Assembly: GCA_902783755.1 (NCBI GenBank)
Contig: CACZSC010000171.1
Coordinates: forward strand, 1-10,917
Direction: 5' to 3'
Length of the DNA: 10,917 nucleotides
From: an uncultured Ruminococcus sp.
GTDB lineage: Bacteria; Bacillota; Clostridia; Oscillospirales; CAG-272
The notes under the pieces were generated by a model. That model had not been told where the DNA came from and searched no databases. It saw only the letters and a list, made by a program, of their open reading frames with translations. The translations under genes were made by a program, and so were the position numbers. This document shows, one piece after another, positions 6,008 through 10,917 of the stretch (its first letter is position 1; every line of letters starts with the position of its first letter).

Positions 6008-6694
6008 ATGATTGACTTCAAAAACGTTAAAAAAGCATATCCCAACGGGACCATGGCCCTGAAGGGGATAGACCTTCACGTCGATGACGGCGAGTTCGTT
6101 TTCATCTGCGGGCATTCAGGCGCCGGCAAGTCGACGATAATAAAGCTCCTTCTGAGGGAGGAAAGGATAAGTTCCGGAGAGCTCATAGTCAACGAGTATG
6201 ACCTGTCAAAGCTTTCGAACTACAAGGTCCCCCAGTACAGGAGAAAGCTGGGAGTCGTGTTCCAGGACTTCAGACTGTTCCCGAAGAAAACGGTATATGA
6301 GAACGTGGCATTCGCGATGGAAGTCATAGGCACGCCGAGGAGGGACATAAACAAAAGAGTCCCCAGCATACTGAGGACCGTTAACCTGGCGGGAAAGGAA
6401 GACTCCCTGCCCAATGAGATCTCCGGAGGCGAGCAGCAGAGAGTGGCGCTGGCCAGGGCCCTGGCCAACAACCCGAGCATAATCATCGCCGACGAGCCTA
6501 CCGGCAACATCGACCCGAAGATGTCCCTTGAGATCATGCAGCTCCTTCTGAAGATCAACAAGCTCGGGAAGACCGTGATCGTGGTGACCCACGAGAAAGG
6601 CCTTGTGGACTACTACCAGCAGAGGGTGGTGAGCCTGCAGAACGGAAGGATCGTGGACGACAAAGTGGGAGGTATGTACAATGAAAAGGTATAA
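6008..6694 (+). CDS. ftsE: Cell division ABC transporter ATPase FtsE
   Basis: FtsE is the cytoplasmic ATPase of the FtsEX complex, which couples ATP hydrolysis to activation of peptidoglycan hydrolases outside the membrane. The 228 residues carry every ABC element: Walker A GHSGAGKS (35-42), Q-loop at Gln86 (VVFQDFRL), signature SGGEQQRVALARAL (139-152), Walker B IIIADEP (158-164), D-loop region and His195 (VTHEKG). The length and the FtsE-typical FPKKTVYENVAFAMEVIG segment distinguish it from LolD/MacB-type ATPases, as does the FtsX gene behind it. The start at 6008 follows AAAGGA. It overlaps ftsX by 14 bases, so the two are almost certainly translationally coupled. Upstream hairpins suggest its transcription depends on read-through or attenuation. 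Confidence 0.97.
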   Translation: MIDFKNVKKAYPNGTMALKGIDLHVDDGEFVFICGHSGAGKSTIIKLLLREERISSGELIVNEYDLSKLSNYKVPQYRRKLGVVFQDFRLFPKKTVYENVAFAMEVIGTPRRDINKRVPSILRTVNLAGKEDSLPNEISGGEQQRVALARALANNPSIIIADEPTGNIDPKMSLEIMQLLLKINKLGKTVIVVTHEKGLVDYYQQRVVSLQNGRIVDDKVGGMYNEKV

Positions 6695-7589
6695 CGTCTT
6701 CTACTTTATCGGACAGGCCTTCACCAATCTCTGGCGCAACGGTCTGATGACATTCGTGTCCATAGCGGTCCTGATGAGCCTCCTGGTGGTCATAGGCGGC
6801 TTTTCGCTCCTTGTGGTCAACATCAATATAAACATGAAGAAGTTCGGCACCATGAATGAGATCGTGGTGTTCGTCGACAGGGAAGCGTCAGAAGAGAAGA
6901 TCGAGGAGATCGAGAACACCATAAAGGCTCTCGACAACATAGAGAAGGACGAGAACGGGACGGTCACCGGAGTGGTGAGAGTCACAAAGGCCGAAGGGCT
7001 GCAGCAGCTGAAGCAGGAGAACCCCGGCGTATATGATGACATAACAGATGAGAACAACCCGCTGCCGGACAAGTTCATCATAACATATTCGGAGACTGCC
7101 AAGGTCCCGGAGCTGGACTACCAGCTGAGGCAGATAGAGGGACTGATCAAGGTCAACAACAGGCTGGACCTGGCGACCGGTATAGAGAACCTGAAAAACG
7201 GGATCATGCTCATATTCGTGTGGTTCCTGATCATACTGTTCGTGGTCAGCCTGTTCATAATCGTCAATACGATAAAGCTGTCCGTGTTCGCACGGAAGGA
7301 CGAGATCAGCATAATGAGGTACGTGGGGGCGACGAGGACGTTCATATCGCTGCCGTTCATTTTTGAAGGCGTGATCATAGGAGTCGTATCATCGGTGATC
7401 GCGTATTTCGTCGAATGGTTCCTGTACGCGTATATCGAGAGGATGGTAGTGTCCGACTACCTGCAGATGATCGACGTCCTCACATTCGATGACGTCAGCA
7501 AGTACGTACTGTTCGGATTCCTTGCCATAGGCATCCTGACCGGTGTGGTGGGAAGCTCGATTTCACTCGGCAAGTATTCGAACAAATAG
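6681..7589 (+). CDS. ftsX: Cell division permease-like protein FtsX
   Basis: FtsX is the membrane partner of FtsE and binds the extracellular hydrolase or its activator through its large outer loop. The 302-residue product shows the classic layout: short cytoplasmic N-terminus, helix 1 (about 22-47), an extracellular domain of about 125 residues (48-172, containing NEIVVFVDREASEEKIEEIE), then helices 2 (175-197), 3 (221-247) and 4 (275-297). The cytoplasmic loop after helix 2, with SVFARKDEISIMRYVGATRTFI (201-222), is the conserved coupling segment that contacts FtsE. The ATG at 6681 lies inside the ftsE 3' end with GGGAGG nine bases ahead. The next gene, 23 bp downstream, encodes the likely hydrolase partner. 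Confidence 0.96.
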   Translation: MKRYNVFYFIGQAFTNLWRNGLMTFVSIAVLMSLLVVIGGFSLLVVNININMKKFGTMNEIVVFVDREASEEKIEEIENTIKALDNIEKDENGTVTGVVRVTKAEGLQQLKQENPGVYDDITDENNPLPDKFIITYSETAKVPELDYQLRQIEGLIKVNNRLDLATGIENLKNGIMLIFVWFLIILFVVSLFIIVNTIKLSVFARKDEISIMRYVGATRTFISLPFIFEGVIIGVVSSVIAYFVEWFLYAYIERMVVSDYLQMIDVLTFDDVSKYVLFGFLAIGILTGVVGSSISLGKYSNK

Positions 7590-7612
7590 GGTGGATCCCG
7601 GGAGACAGAGTT

Positions 7613-8782
7613 TTGAAGAGGAATATAAAGAGGATCATTGCAGCCGTCCTGCTTATATGCGGAGTCATAGGGACTTCCATGACGGGCATGGGGGCCGGGA
7701 GCGACGCCACGGTCCAGTCGTACGAGCAGCAGATCGCCAACATGGAATGGCAGATCGAGCAGGCAAAGAACGAGCTGGAGGAGATCCGAAATCAGGAATA
7801 TGCGACCTGGCAGGAGATAAGCAAGCTGGATGAGATAATCCAGTACAACGACCAGCTGAAGCACCTCGCCCAGGAGCAGCTGGACAATATCGGAGTCCAG
7901 ATCAAGGAAACTAAGGACAACATAGAAGAACTGAACAGGCAGATCGAGACACAGGAATCGGCGTTCCTCGACCGGATGGTACAGTCATACATGGTGCAGG
8001 ACGTGGACTATCTGCAGCTGGTGTTCGAATCCAAGAGCCTCGTGGATTTCCTCACGAGGATGGATACGGTGAATTCGATACTTGACTATGACAAGCAGGT
8101 CATCAGCCAGCTGAGGAAGAGCAAGGACGAGCTCCAGCTTCTGGAATCGAAGCTCAACGAAGCGGAGAGCATCCAGATGGACAGGGTGGCACAGTTCGAG
8201 AGCATCATAAAGGAAAACAACAGCGCGTATGAGTCTAAGCTCAACCGCATAAACCAGCTTCAGAGCGATGAGAGCAGCGCGGCTGAGATGTATGAATACT
8301 ACAACCAGCAGGTAGCGGCCCTGAACACGGAACTTGAAAACTACCTGGCGGAACTGCAGAGACGCAGTCAGTCCCAGTATGTGGGCGGCCAGGGCGGATG
8401 GCCTCTGGAACCCGGCGCATGGTATTATGTGTCTTCCGAACAGGGCGAGCGGATCCTCTGGGGAAGCTACGACTATCATCTCGGCATAGACCTGGCCTGC
8501 GATAACGGGACTCCGGTCTATTCGTACAACGCAGGCACGGTCGTGACCAGCGCATGGCACGACAGCTACGGCAACTACGTGCTGATCGACCACGGCGGCG
8601 GAATCGCCACGCTGTATGCGCATATGAGGGAACGCTGCGTGGCCGCCGGAGATTACGTGGCGGCAGGACAGCTTGTCGGTTATGTTGGACTGACGGGCAA
8701 CACGTCCGGATACCATCTCCATTTCGAAGTCAGGCTGAACGGCGTTGTCCAGAACCCCAGAAACTATCTCGTATTCCCGTAA
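7613..8782 (+). CDS. Secreted coiled-coil M23 (LytM) peptidase, probable FtsEX-activated murein hydrolase
   Basis: The 389-residue protein has a signal peptide (1-28), a long coiled coil (about 32-252), a Gly/Gln linker and a C-terminal M23/LytM domain (about 262-389). The metal and catalytic residues are all present: His289 and Asp293 (YHLGIDLA), His337 (YAHM) and His368/His370 (HLHFEV), so it should be an active zinc endopeptidase on peptidoglycan crosslinks. The coiled coil contains SYMVQDVDYLQLVFESKSLVDFLTRMD (125-151), the segment typical of EnvC/CwlO/PcsB-type proteins that dock on FtsX. Unlike E. coli EnvC, whose LytM domain is degenerate, this one keeps its active site. The start is TTG at 7613 with GGGAG about eight bases upstream; no better ATG is near, and the TTG begins a normal signal peptide. 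Its position straight after ftsX supports the partner role, which remains inferred. Confidence 0.93.
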   Translation: MKRNIKRIIAAVLLICGVIGTSMTGMGAGSDATVQSYEQQIANMEWQIEQAKNELEEIRNQEYATWQEISKLDEIIQYNDQLKHLAQEQLDNIGVQIKETKDNIEELNRQIETQESAFLDRMVQSYMVQDVDYLQLVFESKSLVDFLTRMDTVNSILDYDKQVISQLRKSKDELQLLESKLNEAESIQMDRVAQFESIIKENNSAYESKLNRINQLQSDESSAAEMYEYYNQQVAALNTELENYLAELQRRSQSQYVGGQGGWPLEPGAWYYVSSEQGERILWGSYDYHLGIDLACDNGTPVYSYNAGTVVTSAWHDSYGNYVLIDHGGGIATLYAHMRERCVAAGDYVAAGQLVGYVGLTGNTSGYHLHFEVRLNGVVQNPRNYLVFP

Positions 8783-8825
8783 ACCGAAACAATAGATGCT
8801 TTCAGAAGCAAGGTGAGATTAATAA

Positions 8826-10145
8826 ATGAAAAAAACTTCAATCGTAATACTGATACTGGTAGTGATCCTTCTCATACTGGCGACCTTTATGATCACACAC
8901 ATAGTCGACTATGTCGGATATGAGAAGAAACTGGCGCAGATCTCCCAGAACAACAGCACGGATACCTCCGAGCCGGCAGACACGTCGAAACCTTCAGACA
9001 CCGGTTCTGCGGAGAAGGATCCCGAACCGTCGGGATCTTCCGCCTTCATAAGAAGCGTCATGTCGAAGCTCGAATACATCGACAGCATGTACAGGGAGAA
9101 TTACGTCTACAAGCTTGACGATGAAAAGCTTACGGACGCCATCCTGTCGGCGTATGTGGAAGGCGCAGGGGACGAATTCGGGTCGTATTACAATACTGAG
9201 ACGTATGAAGAGGTCCAGGAGGATTTCGATGCGGAGTTCTCAGGCATAGGCGTTTCCGTGATTTACAACACTGATTACGACCTGATCGAGATCATAAACG
9301 TGCTCCCGGATTCTCCCGCCCTGGAGGCAGGCCTTATGCCCGGAGACCTGATATACAAGGTCATAACCGAGGACGGAGTTGAATATGTCGAGGAACTCGG
9401 TTACTATCCGACGATCGGCAAGCTGCGCGGACCGGAAGGCACCATCGCGGAATTCTCGGTCCTGCGCGGTGAGGAAGGCAAAAAAGAGGAGATCGAGTTC
9501 AAGATAACCAGAAGGAAAGTCACGGAAGTGACAGTGACAGGCCATCCCTACGAGCTGGATCCAACGGTAGGGATCGTCCGCCTGGCGGAATTCGACAGCA
9601 AGACTCCTTATCAGTTCGTCGAAGTTGTGAACGACCTTCTGGATTCAGGATGCACAAAACTGGTGTTCGATGTCAGGAACAATCCAGGCGGAGAACTTAC
9701 CAGCATCTGCTTGATCCTTGACGCGCTTCTTCCCGAGGGGCCGGTCATCAGGCTTGTGGACAGGGACGGCAACATCGAAACTGCATATACATCCGACGAA
9801 AACGAACTTGACGTTCCGATGGCGGTCGTATGCAACGGCAGCACCGCGAGCGCGGCGGAACTTTTCACCGCGGCTCTTAAGGACTACAACAAGGCCACGA
9901 TCGTGGGGACCACAACGTACGGCAAGGGCTGCATGCAGACAATGACTGAGCTTCCCTTCGGCGGTGCGATCTCCATAACAACCAGGCTTTACAACCCTCC
10001 GTTCTCTGACAACTATCACGGCATAGGAGTCGAGCCCGACGTGGTGGTGGAAGCCGAGGGTGCGCTGCTCGAGAAGAACTTCTACAAGGTTACCGATACG
10101 GAAGACAACCAGCTGGCGGCAGCTGTGGCAACATTTTCAAAATAA
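8826..10145 (+). CDS. S41 family C-terminal processing protease (Ctp) with PDZ domain
   Basis: This 439-residue protease is anchored by an N-terminal helix (5-24) with the rest outside the membrane. A Thr/Ser/Pro/Glu-rich linker (about 41-72) leads to an N-terminal S41 segment (about 76-135), a PDZ domain (about 136-230, with FSGIGVSV and SPALEAGLMPGDLI) and the protease core. The Ser/Lys pair is Ser342 in GSTASAAE and Lys367 in YGKG, 25 residues apart, with Gln371 four residues on, the arrangement of active Ctp/Prc enzymes. Such proteases trim or degrade envelope proteins, including cell-wall hydrolases in some bacteria, and B. subtilis also has a ctp gene just after ftsEX. The ATG at 8826 follows AGGTGAG. 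The 43-bp gap behind the M23 gene holds only a small stem (TGCTT/AAGCA, 8797-8810). A direct role in controlling the neighbouring hydrolase is inferred from position. Confidence 0.95.
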   Translation: MKKTSIVILILVVILLILATFMITHIVDYVGYEKKLAQISQNNSTDTSEPADTSKPSDTGSAEKDPEPSGSSAFIRSVMSKLEYIDSMYRENYVYKLDDEKLTDAILSAYVEGAGDEFGSYYNTETYEEVQEDFDAEFSGIGVSVIYNTDYDLIEIINVLPDSPALEAGLMPGDLIYKVITEDGVEYVEELGYYPTIGKLRGPEGTIAEFSVLRGEEGKKEEIEFKITRRKVTEVTVTGHPYELDPTVGIVRLAEFDSKTPYQFVEVVNDLLDSGCTKLVFDVRNNPGGELTSICLILDALLPEGPVIRLVDRDGNIETAYTSDENELDVPMAVVCNGSTASAAELFTAALKDYNKATIVGTTTYGKGCMQTMTELPFGGAISITTRLYNPPFSDNYHGIGVEPDVVVEAEGALLEKNFYKVTDTEDNQLAAAVATFSK

Positions 10146-10171
10146 CGAACAAAACTCACAAGGAGAAGGAT

Positions 10172-10663
10172 ATGGAAAAGAATACAAGAAAGTATACCAT
10201 CGAGGGACTGCAGAAACTCATTGACGAACGTGATTACCTGAAAGGCGAGAAAACAGAGGAAATCAAGAAAAGTCTGGCTTTCGCACGTTCTCTCGGAGAC
10301 TTTTCCGAAAACAGCGAACTTGACGCCGCCAAAGACGAACAGGGTCAGGTTGCCGCAAGGATAGCCGAGCTGGAAGAGCTCATTAAGAACGCAGAGATTA
10401 TCACTGATACTGACGTGAAGGCGGACGAGATAAACCTTGGTTCCAGCGTGGTTCTGTATGACATACAGGACGACGAGGAGCTTGAGTATTCTATAGTAGG
10501 TACCAACGAAGCGGATCCCGTCCACGGAAAGATCTCCGACATGAGTCCCATAGGAGCTGCTCTTATCGGAAAGAAGACCGGAGACATAGTCATCGTGGAG
10601 ACGCCGAGCGGCGACCGCCAGTTCAAGGTCATAAGCGTGGGACGCACGAAGGACGGAAAATAA
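10172..10663 (+). CDS. greA: Transcription elongation factor GreA
   Basis: GreA rescues backtracked RNA polymerase by inserting its coiled coil into the secondary channel and stimulating transcript cleavage. The 163 residues comprise an N-terminal coiled coil (about 8-78) whose tip carries ARSLGDFSENSELDAAKDEQ (38-57), including Asp43 and Glu46 at the positions of the acidic catalytic pair, and a C-terminal FKBP-like domain (about 84-160) with the signature ISDMSPIGAALIGKKTGDIV. It is slightly longer than the usual ~158. The ATG at 10172 follows AGGAG with a six-base gap. It starts 26 bp after the S41 gene with no terminator between, and ends 17 bp before lysS, a common clostridial pairing. 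Confidence 0.97.
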   Translation: MEKNTRKYTIEGLQKLIDERDYLKGEKTEEIKKSLAFARSLGDFSENSELDAAKDEQGQVAARIAELEELIKNAEIITDTDVKADEINLGSSVVLYDIQDDEELEYSIVGTNEADPVHGKISDMSPIGAALIGKKTGDIVIVETPSGDRQFKVISVGRTKDGK

Positions 10664-10680
10664 GAAAGGCATAAACCAGG

Positions 10681-10917
10681 ATGGATAACAGAAACGACAA
10701 CAATCAGGCTTCCGTAAACGAATTCAATGAACTGAAGGTCCGCAGGGAAAAGCTGCAGAATCTGAGGGACTCAGGAAAGGATCCTTTTGTTATCACAAAA
10801 TACGATGTGACCCATCACAGCGTCGAGATCAAAAACGGGTTTGAAGAGCTTGAGGGCAAGGAAGTCAGCGTCGCCGGGAGGATGATGTCCAAGAGGATAA
10901 TGGGCAAGGCATCATTC
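10681..10917 (+). CDS. lysS: Lysyl-tRNA synthetase, class II, N-terminal part (cut by window edge)
   Basis: Only the first 79 codons are present, open to the window end. They match the start of class II LysRS: an acidic/Asn-rich leader, the helix VNEFNELKVRREKLQNLRDSGKDPF (about 12-36), then the beginning of the OB-fold anticodon-binding domain with EVSVAGRMMSKRIMGKASF (61-79). The SKR.MGKASF string is highly characteristic. AAAGG lies 11 bases before the ATG at 10681. The enzyme charges tRNA-Lys. The catalytic domain lies outside the window. Confidence 0.95.
   Translation, partial: MDNRNDNNQASVNEFNELKVRREKLQNLRDSGKDPFVITKYDVTHHSVEIKNGFEELEGKEVSVAGRMMSKRIMGKASF

Noticed and set aside
4765..6054. 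429-codon minus-strand open frame opposite the CdaR/PucR-type regulator
   Set aside because: Composition is Val/Leu/His-rich as expected of an antisense shadow; it crosses the regulator promoter, the hairpins and the ftsE start; no domain is visible.
7985..8722. 245-codon minus-strand open frame opposite the M23 gene
   Set aside because: Antisense to a gene with an intact catalytic site; no initiation signal or family resemblance.
1..10917. CRISPR array, tRNA or rRNA genes, phage genes, toxin-antitoxin or defence module
   Set aside because: I looked for direct-repeat/spacer patterns, RNA-gene consensus blocks and defence-type domains on both strands and found none; apart from the short left end the window is core chromosomal genes.

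Overview
The window looks like chromosomal DNA of a Gram-positive anaerobe, most likely a member of the Clostridia. The grounds are near-consensus SigA-type promoters, Gram-positive ribosome binding sites (GGAGAGG, AAGGAG), a clostridial CdaR/PucR-type regulator, an FtsEX/cell-wall-hydrolase/S41 protease cluster, and the adjacent pair greA-lysS. Base composition is moderately GC-rich, with frequent ATA (Ile) and AGG (Arg) codons. I cannot name a genus from the sequence alone.

Layout. Positions 1-81 carry a hairpin-plus-TAGTTGAC signature that resembles the right end of an IS200/IS605-type element. It overlaps the 3' end of the first gene. Positions 60-3034 are a two-gene minus-strand operon: uronate isomerase (uxaC), then 11 bp later a secreted PIG-L-type deacetylase with a repetitive coiled-coil stalk and a C-terminal membrane anchor. 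A divergent promoter region (3035-3271) separates it from a plus-strand unit of rsmE and a small four-helix membrane protein, closed by a clear intrinsic terminator at 4560-4594. A CdaR/PucR-type regulator follows with its own promoter. After two hairpins (5893-5982) comes a tight run ftsE, ftsX, a coiled-coil M23 peptidase, an S41 (Ctp) protease, greA and the 5' end of lysS, which the window edge cuts.

How they work together. FtsE/FtsX is the ATPase/permease pair that activates peptidoglycan hydrolases. The next gene encodes a secreted coiled-coil protein with a catalytically complete LytM domain, the expected partner, and the S41 protease after it is a plausible processor of that hydrolase or of other envelope proteins. 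GreA and LysS are transcription and translation housekeeping genes that appear to be co-transcribed downstream. UxaC belongs to hexuronate catabolism, and its coupling to a surface PIG-L deacetylase suggests a glycan-related role for the latter. Most of the window is conserved housekeeping. The less ordinary parts are the uxaC/PIG-L pair, the putative insertion end, the unidentified four-helix protein and the hairpin-rich leader of ftsE.
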